Part shown: positions 1-12,230 of the stretch, piece after piece
How the letters are laid out: every line of letters begins with the position of its first letter
How positions within the stretch are numbered: position 1 is the stretch's first letter
Assembly: GCA_903813345.2 (NCBI GenBank)
Contig: CAIIXF020000003.1
Coordinates: 11,422,931-11,486,930, forward strand
DNA: 64,000 nucleotides
Reading direction: 5' to 3'
DNA from: Owenia fusiformis
Lineage: Eukaryota; Annelida; Polychaeta; Sabellida; Oweniidae
Notes under the pieces: model-generated
Databases searched by the model: none
What the model was told of the DNA's origin: nothing
The model's input: only the letters and a program-made list of their open reading frames with translations
Position numbers and translations under genes: made by a program

Positions 1-350
1 ATCTGAATTAATTCTGAATTAATCAATTAATTTGATAAATCAATACATACCTCGTGAAAGTTGTTCATAGTTTAACCATCCTTTTGGGTTTTTGCTCCAC
101 CCCACAAGCTTTTTGTTATCATAACTGATAACAGTTACCTGAAAATATAGTTTTCTATGAACAATCGCAGATTTGCTTAACGTAATAGTTAATGTTAATT
201 AAAGTTCGAAATAATATCTTTGTACAGAGAATTCAGTTTGCATACACAAATTGTTTCCAATAATTTAACAGGGGCCAAAAGTTAATATATAATGCTTGAT
301 TATTTTGTCATAGTTAGGGTTGACATATTTACAATTTCATTATAGCCCTG
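1..350. other. AT-rich stretch, nothing recognised
   Basis: No open frame with family resemblance, no RNA gene and no clear inverted repeat was seen here. Confidence 0.5.
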
Positions 351-374
351 TCAGGAAGCATAGGCTATTAAAAT

Positions 375-579
375 ATTGAATTGGTGATATGACATGAGGG
401 CATGAATAAGGTTATGAACATGGTAGCATGATGAAATGAATGGTGATATAACATTGGGGCATGATGATATAAAACAAACATGGTGATATAACATGGGAGC
501 AGGTAATATGAAATGAACATGGTGATATAACATGGGAACATGGTGATATGAAATGAACATGGTGATATGGCATGGGGGC
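375..579. repeat. minisatellite, units of about 18-20 bp
   Basis: The core CATGGTGATAT recurs many times, followed alternately by AACATGGG-type or GAAATGAA-type segments. All three minus-strand open frames here are His/Ile/Ser-rich products of the repeat, not genes. Copies differ by point changes, so the array is not freshly expanded. Confidence 0.8.
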
Positions 580-600
580 ACCTTCCAAAGATACGCTGAA

Positions 601-1661
601 TAAGCAAAATAAATTATTATTAGATTTCATAAAACTGTTAAAACGTTTACTCTACTCACCTAGCCTAAATAGCTTTAAGTATGTTGCATTTCCGGTTGCA
701 TTCCACATTGCTGATACATGGCCCTCCATCCATTGATTATGTAATTATTGTATTCTTCACTGCCTTCACTCCTCATGGTATGCCAACACCTGACCAATGC
801 CAACATCAAGTCTATAAAATAATAAAAAGGTAGCCTAGAAATGCATTGCCGATAACTGATAAAAGAAAATGATCTTTTAGAGGTCTTTAAAGAATAAAAA
901 ATTTAATTTAAAACTGAAATCACTCAGAAATTACATTTTGGCCCATTCTACACTGTCAGACATCACACACTGTGGCTAGTCGATCTATGTGGATACAGTC
1001 AGGCACATGTAATGTTTCGTGAGTACCCGCCTCTGTACTTTTCAATGGAAGAATTTTGCACTTCTGTTTAAATAATCTATATTTACTCATCCGTGTATAT
1101 CATACTTCATTGATTTACAAAACCAAAGCCACGCTATAAACACACATTCTCTGATATTTTTACGGAGAATAGAGTTCATTTAAACGAGTTCATTCGACCA
1201 GTTTTATCGTCTCGCTCATAGCTGTGAGAAGGTATGTATAAGTTGCCATAGGTTTACCTTATAATGGGGAATAAAAAATTCAAGTAATATAATTATTTCA
1301 CGTACACAAATATGTCTGTGTGAAGTAAAATACAAATACAATGCGTTTTATAATATTTTTGGCGTTATGGTATGAAATATCCGCTTTAAAAAAGCAATTT
1401 AATTATGATGTATCATGTGGATTAGTAGACGTTCTTAATGGATTCAATGAACAGACTGGCTAGGTTTTAATTGAATCATTTTGAATGTGTGTTTTTTTAA
1501 TAATTTAATCCATATATAATATTATTCTTGAATTTGGGTCATTTGTTTCAAGGAATCTGTAGACTCGTTCAGCTGAGCTGACAAAATCATCAAGATTTAC
1601 GGATGGTCTATCTGTTGGCTGCTCATTGTCACTTTTAAGGAATGTTAATGGCTCTGAAACG
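601..1661. other. intergenic, no gene seen apart from a LINE tail fragment
   Basis: Frames are closed by frequent stops and no family is recognised. The only explained part is the short LINE tail at 967-1030. Confidence 0.5.
967..1030 (+). mobile_element. 3'-tail fragment of the LINE seen at 5.7-7.6 kb
   Basis: The segment around CACTGTGGCTAGTCGATCTA matches, in inverse orientation, the end of the minus-strand LINE at about 5700-5775. Only the tail is present, as expected from a severely 5'-truncated insertion or an old remnant. The match fades after GTTTCGTGAGTAC. Confidence 0.65.
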
Positions 1662-2179
1662 CATAGCCTTGCCCAAGTCGGTATTTAGTTACCTATTTGA
1701 TCTTGAATTATTACCACCTTGTACAATCCAATGCATCATCGCTGATATTATTCAGCGGTTCCGAGATTCCCATAATACCTACGCTACCTAAGGTTATCGC
1801 GAAACATTATTGATTGACAAGATCGCATGGACACGACCTGTGACTTCAGACTGATTGATCAATCAAAATGTTATCTGTTCTGATCGAGTGTTTCTTGAGA
1901 GTTACAATATATTATGTTATTAAATGTACATTGGAATGTAAGCAGTCATTAATACTCGTATAAATGAAATCATGCAATTCAATGTTGATTCGAAATCAAA
2001 ACTGAATTCGCGATGGATATGCACGAAGACCTAGTCCGGCAATGTAGGACCGTCGTTGATTGGTCAAATTTTACCAACAAAAACATTGGGTCGGTAAAGC
2101 ATGTGGCTTTCTCTTGGGTACAAGGCGGTTATAATAGAAATCAAGATAAGTAAAAGAGACCGACTTGGGCAAGGCTATG
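1662..2179. mobile_element. non-autonomous DNA transposon (TIR element)
   Basis: A perfect 21-bp inverted repeat (CATAGCCTTGCCCAAGTCGG plus one T) lies at 1662-1682 and 2159-2179. The arms stay recognisable for about 55-60 bp inward, through matching ...TTGTAC blocks. There is no transposase frame inside, so it would move in trans. GAAAC occurs just outside both ends and may be the target duplication, but this is uncertain. The right end abuts the 3' end of the LINE that begins at about 2185. Confidence 0.75.
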
Positions 2180-2184
2180 AAACT

Positions 2185-5100
2185 TGATTTTTTAATCATT
2201 TTATTTAACCTAGAAGGTAACAGTGAACAAGTACCATTATAACCCTCTAGGGTTCTACAATATATGCATTACAAATAGCATGTAAACTTAAATAAAACTT
2301 AAATAAATATGTCAGATGAATCTCTGGGTGTGTTGAATGAACTTCTGTACGTGAGTGAAAATAGTTAAATTATCGCTGACGGATATGACATCACTGCGAT
2401 GATTTTTGAATATTTTGTTAAGTTCCGGTAGTTCCCAGTGTTCCCAATATCTCTCACTAGGGTGGCACGTGGGGCAGCGTAAAGGGGACAGTCAAAGAGA
2501 AAATGAGAGATATCTTCTTTAAAATAGCCACAAGGACAGTTTTGAAAGTCAATAAGATGATAAGAAAATCGCTGAGCATTCAAAGCACTAAGACCCATAC
2601 GAATTCTGCTTGCCTTTAAGGAAAATAGTGGATTTTTGGGGTTGCAATGGGATAGTTTGTATTTGTGTTTGAAAGAGGAAGGTAGCTGATGCTTTTGAGT
2701 TCTTTGCTTAGATTGTTCCATTTATTTAAAATATAAGGTAAGAAGGAGGAGGAGGAGGTCATTTTTAATCGGCAGTGGGGTAACCTAAAATCATGGATGT
2801 TTCTGAGTCAATATCTCTGTTGGGGTTTTGGATGAATGGTTGAATCAGGTCACTTAGGTATTGGGGTGCATTTTTATTAGAAATTTTATGAAACAGGAAT
2901 AGAGCATGCATTTCTCTTCTTTTCTTTAATGTATCCCAGCCGAGCTCTTTCAAAATATTATTGTAGTTAGTGTGTCTATAAGCTCTGGTACATATAATTG
3001 CTGCATCCCTCTGAACTTTTTCTAAGATTTTGCTTTGGTTGTCAGTACAGTTATTGTATATGACATCACAATATTCTAAGACAGATCTTACCATCGAAAA
3101 GTAGAGAGTTTCCAAATGTTTTTTTTTTTTTTATCTAGATTGTATCTAAAAGCTGATCTTTTTATTAGGGATAGGCGCCGATTTGCTTTTGAGGCAAGTT
3201 TATTTATATGAGAGTTCCAGTTCATTTTGGACTGAAGAGTTAACCCTAGGTGACAATCTCTTCGACATTCCTCAAAATGGTATTGTTTAAAGTTAAATCA
3301 GGGTAAAGAGAAAAGTTAACTTTCCATGTTTTGGACCATGCTTCCAGGCGTGCTAAATCAAGTTGTATCTTATTTGTACTGATTAATGGGTCTGATACAA
3401 TCTCCATTAGAGATGTATCATCTGCAAATAAGTTAATATCTGTTTCCATTGATGCTACTATATCACTAATACAAAAAAAGAAATAATAAAGGGCCTAATA
3501 TAGACCCTTGAGGAACACCAGCTTCAAACGCCAATCTGATTCGATTCCATCAATAACTACCCTTTGTTTTCTATTTGAAAGGTAACTATCCATCCATTCA
3601 AGAGTTGGCCAGAAATCCCATGCATTTGTAATTTATAAATAAGACCACGGTGCCAAACTTTATCGAATGCCTTGGAGATATCTAGGAAGACAAGAAGAAT
3701 TTATTTTTGATCATCTAAACCATTATAGATTTTGTTCACTAAGTTCACTAACTGATTCACAGCTGAGTCAAGTGGTTTGAAACCAGAGCTTTTGAGAGTC
3801 GGTATGTTGTTTATTAAACAAAATCTATAAATAACATTAAAAACAAGACGCTCAAAAACTTTGGAAATGCAAGAAAGTAATGAAATTGGCCTGTAATTTC
3901 CCTTGATTTGTCTATCATCTTTTTTGAAAATCGGTGAAACATTTGCTTCTTTCAAGGTTGAAGGAAATATTCCAGTTAAAAGAGAATGGTTGAAAATACC
4001 GCATTAGGATGGTGCAAGTCCTAATGCACATTCTTTTAAAAGTTTATTTGAGACATCATCTGGACCATTTGATTTAGATATATTGAGAGAAGAAAGGACT
4101 TTAAATACTTCATGCTCTTCAAATTGAATTAGATCAAGTCTTGCATTAGTAATATATGTCAAGTTTGGAAGAGGCGGATCATTTTGATTAAGTGGTAAGT
4201 TATTCAAAACGTTTGCCTTGGCTTTAATGTCAGTAATTATAACATCATCATTTTCAATGAGAGGAGGTATACCCCTTGAAATTTTTGAGCCATATAAATT
4301 TTTCAAAATAGTAAAGTATAATTTAGGTGAGGTTTGATTGTCGGATAATTTTGTTTTGAGTGAATTAGTATGGTCATTTTTTTGCTTGGATGATTGCGTG
4401 TTTAACTTCGGTTCGTTTTCTACAAAATTTCTCATGATCATTTAAATTGTTAGATATTTTGAATTTATAATGAAAAGAATTCCTCTGTTTAATGAGACTT
4501 TTATTTGTTTAGTCATCAAAGGTTTGTCTCTGTTTGAAACTGTAATGATATTTCTGTGTACATACAAATTCACACAGGACCAAAATAGCAAGTACCAATC
4601 TCAAAGAATGTCATCTATGTTAATGTTGTGAAAATAAATTACCTCCCATGGTAAGGAGAGAAGATGGTCGCCTAAAAGCACAAAGTTTGTGTTTTTGTAG
4701 TCAAATATTGTTCGTTTATATGTAAGTTTTGCTTCACGCTTAAAATTGAGTGTGCCAAAAATGAAGCAGTGGTCAAGATTTGCGAGTGGTTCACCTACCC
4801 CTGAATTCAAAATATAAGCTGGGGAATCTGTTATTATAAGATCAAGAATATAGTTACCTCGAGTCTGTGTTTGGATCATTTGATAAAGATTGAAATGAGA
4901 AAGTAAATCAACAAGTGTGTTGCTTAATTTGCTTTGATTATGTTGGGAGTCCCATGAAGTGCAAGAGTCATTAAAATCACCTAGTAAGACAAGAGAATCT
5001 GGTTTCAGATTCACTACTTCATTCAGATTTTCAGATAAAAGATCAATAAAATGGTCAGCCTCAGTTTGGTTCATTCCTGGAGGGCGATAGCAAGTAAACT

Positions 5101-5495
5101 TGATTTGTGGGTATTCCAGTGGGTTGATGGGTCTTTGGCTCTGAATTCACTTCATTGGCGTACCTAATTTCAACATCTTCATTGTCATCGTTACATGTTA
5201 TGGACCTGTTTTTCAAATAAAAGTATTAGGGATAAACCATAGTTTTTTCATCTGTAATGGCATTTTCCAGTTGATGGGTTTATATATAGTATTTTCAATT
5301 CTTCATGAGGCGGGTGTCTTGTAATGGCGTGGCTAATCACTTTACTGAGTGAGGAATGTTTATTCAAACAATGGATACAAAGAAATCTGGCCAGTTGTCC
5401 ATCAGTAAATAAATCATCATGATTAAAGTATAATTTAATATAGCATCCATTTGTTACCGTTCTGAATCCAAATGATACATAGTGGAATCCATTTT
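2185..5495 (-). mobile_element. LINE (non-LTR retrotransposon), decayed
   Basis: Read on the minus strand, the element runs endonuclease, reverse transcriptase, C-terminal Cys/His-like motif, then a short AT-rich 3' tail. The order and spacing are those of a jockey/CR1/L2-type LINE with an apurinic-type endonuclease. The region 5075-5490 still reads as coding in pieces (for example KFTCYRPPGMNQTE across 5074), so the element probably begins near 5490. No polyA tail or target duplication was found. It is interrupted by stops and frameshifts and cannot encode an intact protein. Confidence 0.85.
2365..5110 (-). pseudogene. LINE ORF2 remnant: endonuclease plus reverse transcriptase
   Basis: The fragments read in order on the minus strand. 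4601-5110 carries endonuclease motifs: LLGDFN, then LDLIITDSP, then LDHC. 4004-4441 is the linker, ending NISKSNGPDDVSNKLLKE. 3701-3955 has the RT fingers, NYRPISLLSCISKVFERLV. 3480-3700 gives, across frames, ISKAFDKVWH and VPQGSILGP. 3246-3449 has the catalytic FADDTSL. 2765-3115 is the thumb, and 2365-2721 ends with a motif of the form CPCGYF...HFLFDCPLY. At least four frame breaks separate the pieces, so this is a dead copy. The family level is certain; the exact clade is not. Confidence 0.88.
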
Positions 5496-5774
5496 ATACA
5501 TATATGTTGACGTTTACGAAATGTTTTTCAAATATCTTCCCTATAACAGGAATATGGAAGCTGAAACTTTCACACATTGTCATACTATGTATATTGAATA
5601 TGTATGCAAGATTTCAAGTCACTATGTTAAGTAGAAACTCTGAGATCACTCACTTTGATTTGCTGTCATATTTTTGCAATGATCCCATTCCCTATAATGT
5701 ACGCGAGTTCCCACGATACATTGCATATAAATGACTGCATCCACATAGATCGACTAGCCACAGTGTCACAATCA

Positions 5775-7575
5775 TCTCGGGAAGGCTGTTCCAGTCATCA
5801 ATAACCCTGTTGCTGAAGGAGTTTCTTCTCACAGTAGTGTTGCAGTGATGCTTGTATAGCTTCAAAGAATGCCCTCTGGTGGTAGTGGTAGCCTTAGTAA
5901 AGAAGGAGCTTGGCTCTATTGTGTCGATTCCATTCATTATTTTAAAGACTTGGATCATGTCGCCCCTTCTGCGTCTATATTGAAGTGAATGTAGCTTTAG
6001 CTCTTTCAGTCTTTCTTGGTAGGGCTTATCCTTTATTCCAGGTATTAATTTAGTAGCTCGTCTTTGTATTTGCTCTATTTTTCTGTTATCGCCTAAGAAT
6101 CTTGGATGCCAGATGCTATTTCCGTAGTCTAGAATTGGTCGGATCATGGATTTATACAGTGGAATTATATTTTCCTTTATGTGTGTGAAACTCCTTTTAA
6201 TAATACCTAGTTTACTATTGGCTTTCTTAGCTACTTGACTAATATGTTGCTTAAACTTAAGTTCAGTGTCCATGATCACTCCTAAGTCCTTTTGTTCTGA
6301 CACTGATTCAATGTCTTTACCATCAAGTTTATACTTATGGTTCGTATTCATATTCTTTCTGCCTAGGTTAAGCACTTTGCACTTTTTTTGATTGAATCTC
6401 ATTTGCCATTTATTTGACCAGTCTGTTAGAGTGTTTATATCTTGTTGGAGACTTTGTCGCTGTTCCTCAGTTTCACTTACTCCGTATAGTTTAGTGTCAT
6501 CCGCAAAAATCTTTATCGAGTTCCTGATCTTGTCTGGAGCATCGTTGATGTATATGATGAACAGGGACGGCCCCAAAACGGTTCCTTGAGGCACAGCTAT
6601 TGGCCAGATCGTTTTGTAGTAGGATCTCATAGGCTCAAAGAATAATTCACAAGATACGACACTAAATTGGAAAATTTCAAAAAAAAATTGACCACCTTTC
6701 AAAATGTTCCTTATACAAAACGGTACCTGCTTCCCTGTGACAGATTTTGCACTTATTTTATAGCTGAGATCTTCATCTTTCTATTTCTACTTGTTTGGTT
6801 CGAGTAAATAACCTATGGATGCAGTTATTTGACTTTTAATACGGCGAATATTTTTCACGAGATCCGGACTCTTGTGTGTCCAAATATCATTGTACTGATG
6901 ACGTCACATTTCTGGAACCACAGGAGCAACATTCAGATTTGGACAGACAAGAGTCCGGCGATAAAATATCACTGTTTTGGCCTCTTATCAACGCAGTATT
7001 GCTTGAATAATGGTCATTGGTGATAAAAAAGTTAAAGAATAACAAGACGCTTCGAATGAGGTATGATTTGTCACATATTTTTCAGAAATGGTTCCACAAT
7101 CGTCATTTTAAAATTTGAAATTTTCCGAGGTGTCTCATCTTGAGGAATATTTATTGAGCTACTGATTCTACTACAAAATAATCTTGCCGGGATCTATGCC
7201 TTGAGGTATTCCGGAGGCCACTGGCTTTGGTGAGGATGTGCTAGTGTTAACTTTCACTGTCTGTGTCCTGTTTGTAAGAAAACCTCTTATCCACTGAAGT
7301 ACATTACCTCCAATTCCAACACTTTCAAGTTTTTTTAGTAGTCTCTGGTAGGGCACGGTATCAAACGCTTTCGCCAGGTCAAAATATATTGCGTCTAATC
7401 TTGTTCCATTGTCGAGTATCTCCGTCCACTTTTCCATTACAGTTAGGAGTTGCGTGATACATGATTTTCCTGGTAAAAATCCATACTGTTCATCAGCGAA
7501 AAGTCCATTTTCAAGCATGTAATTTATAATATCGTCCCTTATAATGGATTCTAGTAACTTGCAACACGAATTCAT
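5775..7575 (-). pseudogene. reverse transcriptase remnant of the CR1-like LINE
   Basis: Outside the insertion the RT frame is well kept over about 270 codons downstream and 120 codons upstream, with the FADDT active-site box intact. The damage is the 5' truncation and the inserted element. This suggests a younger copy than the LINE at 2.2-5.5 kb. The apparent extra N-terminal residues of the downstream frame (6600-6702) come from the insertion, and those after SLPEMIVTL come from the 3' tail. Confidence 0.85.
6592..7198. mobile_element. non-autonomous hAT-like element inside a LINE
   Basis: CCTTGAGG is present immediately on both sides (6584-6591 and 7199-7206), an 8-bp target duplication. 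The ends form imperfect TIRs: the left starts CACAGCTATTGGCCAGATCG and the right, read inward, starts CATAGATCCCGGCAAGATTA, and both go on to TTTTGTAGTAG. An 8-bp duplication with CA-initial TIRs is the hAT pattern. No transposase is present. An internal inverted repeat (6864-6885 and 6937-6958, around CGGACTCTTGTGTGTCCAAA, one mismatch) could form a hairpin. Confidence 0.85.
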
Positions 7576-7985
7576 TTTTATCTTTGAATTTCACCCTAGC
7601 CTGTCCCACAGACTGACAGAGCCTATCTGGTATTTGAAAGTCTTCTATATAATATGTGCACCTTACATATGCTCATTTATTCATAACAAATCAATCAAAT
7701 ATATACTTACAAGTGAAAATTGCAGACAGATAGCAGAGACTGGCACAGAAATCAAAATTTAAAATATGTGGCATCTCAAACTTCCTGTATGAGTCATAGA
7801 ATGTGTGACGTCATAGGTCAAAAGTTCAAGGGGATTTCCCAGGGATTTCCCTGAGATGTCAAACTCAATGAAGAAATCACAATACAGTGAATGTTATTTA
7901 TAATAAAATATTTCAAACTCTAAATAAGTAATATCAATATTGCTTAAATCAATCAATAATACTGTAATAATAGTCAGAAAAAATA
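7576..7985. other. intergenic, nothing recognised
   Basis: No coding or repeat structure was recognised between the truncated LINE and the palindromic cluster. Confidence 0.4.
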
Positions 7986-7989
7986 TAAG

Positions 7990-8190
7990 TTTTGTTAGTG
8001 CTAAATCAGCACTAACTTAGCACTAAATTAGCACTGCTAAGTTAGTGCTGATTTCGCACTAACTGAGGTTTGTACTGATTTGGTACTGATTTATTAGCGC
8101 TAATTCCACACAAACATTATTTGTACCAATTCCATACCAAATCGGCGCTAAATTAGCGCGAAAAAAGATTAGCGCTGATTTAGCATGGAG
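7990..8190. repeat. cluster of short palindromic repeats (TTAGTGCTGATTTAGCAC type)
   Basis: Units such as TTAGTGCTAAATCAGCAC, TTAGCACTAAATTAGCAC and TTAGTGCTGATTTCGCAC recur in both orientations. A second set follows in which AGCGCTAAT and GGTACTGATTT replace the first core (TTAGCGCTAATTCC, CGGCGCTAAATTAGCGCG). The two halves are partly complementary, so the whole could fold as one hairpin or several. No gene overlaps it. Confidence 0.7.
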
Positions 8191-8199
8191 TTATTTTGG

Positions 8200-10028
8200 C
8201 AGTGTATACTCGACGCACTCAAAAGAAAAGGTTGAGTCGTTTGCATTTTCTTCATACATTTAATAGGTTGATTCTCAATTTCGAGAATTTATACTTCTTA
8301 TCAATGAGAATCTAGGATGAGATAATTAGTCATCCCATCCTCCATTTAAAGCAAGTGACTTCAGGGGCATACAAGATGCTATTAACCTGCATATTTGAAA
8401 CCGGTACGTTGAACATGCATGAGAGAGGAGACTAGCATGAATAAGAGCGTAACCATAAAGTGTTAGAAGTCTACTTCGAGGGGGAAGTGTCTGTTTCATA
8501 AATTGCGAACGAGAAAAAATTGTAAATATATTATTAATGCTTCAGTCACATTCGATCTACGGCAACCGTACGGCAGCTGTAGCTTCCCAAATCGAGAGAA
8601 ATAAGCAAAATATCGGGATAAGCAATTTTGATGTGGATTATCTGTGTCGAGTGTTTTTAGCCTCCCTATTATACATAGTGGTCTATTTGGATTTGTGGTA
8701 TCCAGCATTGACGTAAATCAGAGCTCTGAAGGCCTCGCGTTTGAAATTGGTTCAAAGAGGTAAAAATTGTGAATTACAAAGTCACAATTGGATGGATTAG
8801 AGGACTCGCATCGTCCCGAAATGATGAGCAAAAAACACCTAGAACTGATACTGTAGAGAACTGATAGAACGTCATGGCAATCGTCTAACCTTCTTGAATT
8901 CAACTGTTTAACCTGGAGCCAAAACCGGTTCCAATAACGCAGATGCGAGTAGGTAGTTACCATATTCACCACCAGGTCTCTCGTTCGGGTCAGATACATG
9001 TAGCATGGCGGGTATAGTAGAAAGTTCCCTTTAACTTAAATTACATCTATTTGCGTGGTTCAATTTTCATATAACCCTTGTGTATCTAATAGTTATGCAA
9101 ATTAAAATATGTCCAGTAAAAGAAAATGTTATCTGTCCAATACAAGAGAAGATAATTCACTTTTTGTGACTTTGGAACATGGGGTCTATGGGGAATCAAC
9201 CCGAACAAGAAGTCACATTTTCAAAAAATAATTAAATTTTCAAAGTTGATAGACAATTTTCGAAACCATGTTTCTAGATGTACTTTTACATGCAGATTTC
9301 AAATATGACATCACTTTGACTGAATTTTGGATATTTAATAACGCAAATCAAGATTATTTCTACTCGCATCTAGTCTATTGAGGAGGGGACGTGGACGGGT
9401 CTTAAAAGCTTTTAAAAGATATGATACGTGATTGTTGCTCTGATAGAACGCCATTAGTGCAAGACATGCGAGGCAATCAATATCATCGTCTTGCACTAAA
9501 GCGACATCTATACAACGTGAATAAAATTTATAGATAATCAATTTGAAATTAAAGGCATCAAATAAAATTTCTCTCGGTCTGCTATTCTTTTTAGGTCTAT
9601 TCTATAGCAGCAAGCTCTACTTAACACGTGGTTTCCCATAAACTAATGAAATTTATTACAACTGAATTTCAGCAGATTACAGAATTTTAACAGAACAGAA
9701 CAGAAGTTACTATATACATTTTTTTATAACACCTGATTCAAGTCAAGTCTAAATTGGCATTGACGTAGACCCCTCTCCATTACAGCTGTATTTTCTGCCT
9801 CGATCATTTGATCTTGGTTGATATTTAATTTTGCTGATCAAAATCGATGGGCTTGAAATCTATGACTAATGAATATGCAACATAAAAAGAATTTAACATG
9901 TAATCCAACATTTCATTTAGGTTGGGATGATTTTTCTATTGTAAAAATCATTAAAGTCATCAGTCTGCCATCGAGTTTACTTAAAAATTTTCTTCTTCCC
10001 TGTTTTTTTCTGAAAAGAATAGCCGTCA
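8200..10028. other. intergenic, no supported gene
   Basis: Open frames of 60-93 codons occur on both strands, but none has a start context, splice signals or a known motif. A CTACTCGCATCT 12-mer occurs at 9360 on the plus strand and at about 8940-8951 on the minus strand, followed by weakly similar sequence, so a decayed inverted-repeat element is possible. Confidence 0.4.
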
Positions 10029-10256
10029 TAGGCGAATCCAGGGGGAGGGGGTGCGATTGATGCGAACCCCCTATAACCAATAAAAATAGAAGCTTTTTAT
10101 TTGAAGGTTCTAGCCCAATTTTGAAGGAAGTTACATCAATTTTTGTAAAATTTTAAAATCCTAATTTTTTTGGGCTCGCTGCCAAGATCTGACCGAAAAA
10201 AATTGCAAAAACAATTTTGGGCGATCGCACCCCCTGATTGAAAGCTGGCTACCTCC
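10029..10256. mobile_element. MITE with GGCGTAGCCAG-type ends, copy 1
   Basis: It starts AGGCGAATCCAGGGGGAGGG and ends CCCCCTGATTGAAAGCTGGC followed by TACC. G-rich and C-rich runs sit inside imperfect TIRs, and the interior keeps AACCAATAAAAATAGAA and TTTTGAAGGAAGTT, shared with the copy at 28489. Both ends have point changes, so this is an old copy. Confidence 0.75.
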
Positions 10257-10259
10257 ATG

Positions 10260-11070
10260 GCAGTCCAGAAACACTAAAGCAGACCAACGAAATCGTGTAT
10301 TCTGATACTAAATTGAGTCATCTCAAGATATAATTATAATTAATTAGTTGTTTGCCTTAGTACTTTAAGTTTTCAGGTCACAATGCGCATTACCATAATC
10401 AATTAGATAAATCGACAATGTTATAATATATAGGTTAATATTTCACGAGTAAAGCTCGTGTTAAAACAGCGACATATCCAAAATAAACCTGTATGGTAGG
10501 CTATTAAATCATTTTAAAAATGTTTCAATTCATTTCCATTATTCTCGTATATTATGCAATTGTATTTCAGTTTTTTTAGTTAATGTCACGATTGAGCAAT
10601 AATTCTCGTTATTGGAATACGTTAGACATAAAATGATCTATGTTTATTGCATCATGCAATGTAGACTCACTGATTAATTACGATTATAAATGTAATTTCA
10701 TTTAATCTCTGTTGTCTCTCAATTCGATCTCTGTGGTCTTTTTGGACAGACTGAGGGACACAAAATAAAATAATAACGTTATTATATGTCTCTCCTTTGG
10801 AATATCGAGGAGTCCTTTAAGATTTCTTTTGGCGTGTTTACATAATGTTATAATTTTTTATGAAAGTAGAAATATTAAGGACTATGCAATTGGTCGATAC
10901 AACTACATGAGGACACTATGACCCCCACCTCAAATGACTTTAAAGACTTCTTCGATACTGTTTAAAATACTGTAGCATACTGTATGCACAGTACATAGTC
11001 GGCTAGACACCCCAATAGGCATATTCAGTCACTCAAAGAAATTAGAAGGGATAAAGAAAATAGTTATTGA
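10260..11070. other. AT-rich intergenic DNA, nothing recognised
   Basis: No frame, RNA gene or repeat was recognised before the large minisatellite begins. Confidence 0.4.
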
Positions 11071-12230
11071 TTTGAAAGGGCAACATTGAAGTGGGTATTT
11101 AAGGGCAAAACCGATGGGTGTGTTTGAAGGCAACATAGGGGTGGTTGTTGGAGGACATAACAGCTTGAATATTAGAGGGCAATACGAGAATGGATGCTAG
11201 AGGGCTACACAAGGTTAGGTGTAAAAGGGTAACACAGGGATTGGTTAAAAGGGCAACACCGAGTTAGGTGTTTGGGGGCAAACACGGGTGGGTTTTAAAG
11301 GGCAGCACAGGGTGAGTGTTTGAGGGCAACACATGATTGGATGTTAAACACAGGTTTGGGTGTTAGAGGGTTACTCAAGGTTGGGCGTTAAAGGCAGTAC
11401 GTGATTAGGTGTTAAAGGGCAACACAGGGGTGAGTGTTGAGGGGATTGGTATTAGAGGCAGAAAAGGGGTGGTTGTTTTAAGGCAACGTAGTATTTGATG
11501 TCAGGGATACACATGAAGTGGTGTTAGAGTTTAACACAGGTTGGGTGTTAAAGGGTATACACATAGGTTGGATGTTAAAGAGCGACGTACACATGGGTGG
11601 GTGTGTTTGAAGGCAACACGGCAACACAGGGTGGGTATTAGATGGCTACACAAGGTTGGGTGTTAGAAGGGTACATAAGATTTGGCGTTAGAGGGCTACA
11701 CAGGATTGTGTGTTAACACTGTGTTGGTGTGAGAGGATCCGGAGGTGGATTTCAGAAGGCTGCACAAGTTTGAATGTTTTAGGGCTACACGGGATTGGGT
11801 GTTTAAGGGAAAAACAGGGGTTGGTGTTAAAGGGCAATCCAGGGGTGTTGAATGGCAACACAAGTGTTGATGTAAGATAGATGATAAGAGGTAGATTATA
11901 TAGAGCAACATACGATGTTAGATGGCTAGAGATGGATTGGTGTTAAAGGGTAGCACAGCAATGGGTGTTTGAGGGCAGCATAGAGCTGGGTTTTGGAGGA
12001 CAACATTTTATGTTGGCGGGAGAGAGCTTCGCAGGGATTGGTGTAAAATGGCAACACAGGGATGGATGTTAGAGGGCAGCATAGAGGGGTTTGGAGGACA
12101 ACATAGGATTTGATTTGGGTGAAAGATTTAGTGTTAGAGGGCTACGCAGGATTTTGTGTTAGAAGGCTACATAGGATTTTGTGTTAGAGAGCTTCACAGG
12201 GATTGGTGTTAAAGGGCAGCACAGGATTGG

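Larger units (their letters stand above)
5692..7575 (-). mobile_element. CR1-like LINE, 5'-truncated and split by an insertion
   Basis: The minus-strand RT frame is in two parts. The 5' part (7206-7575) carries CCKLLESIIRDDIINYMLE, YGFLPGKSC and FDLAKAFDTVPYQRLLKKLE and ends at VASGIPQG. The 3' part (about 5775-6591) restarts at PQGTVLGPSLFIIYIND and continues with IKIFADDTKLYG and the thumb region to DDWNSLPEMIV. The two parts meet across a 607-bp hAT-like insertion. The first RT blocks and any endonuclease are missing upstream of 7575, so the copy is truncated at its 5' end. Its 3' tail recurs at 967-1030. Confidence 0.88.

Noticed and set aside
351-630. Three overlapping minus-strand open frames rich in His, Ile and Ser
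   Set aside because: All are readings of the minisatellite in three frames; no splice signals or family.
5504-5734. Plus-strand frame of 76 codons
   Set aside because: Lies at the junction of two minus-strand LINEs and overlaps the tail of one; no motif.
6829-7023. Plus-strand frame of 64 codons
   Set aside because: Falls inside the hAT-like insertion and over its internal hairpin; no homology seen.
8718-8999. Minus-strand frame of 93 codons
   Set aside because: No start context, splice sites or known motif; probably non-coding.
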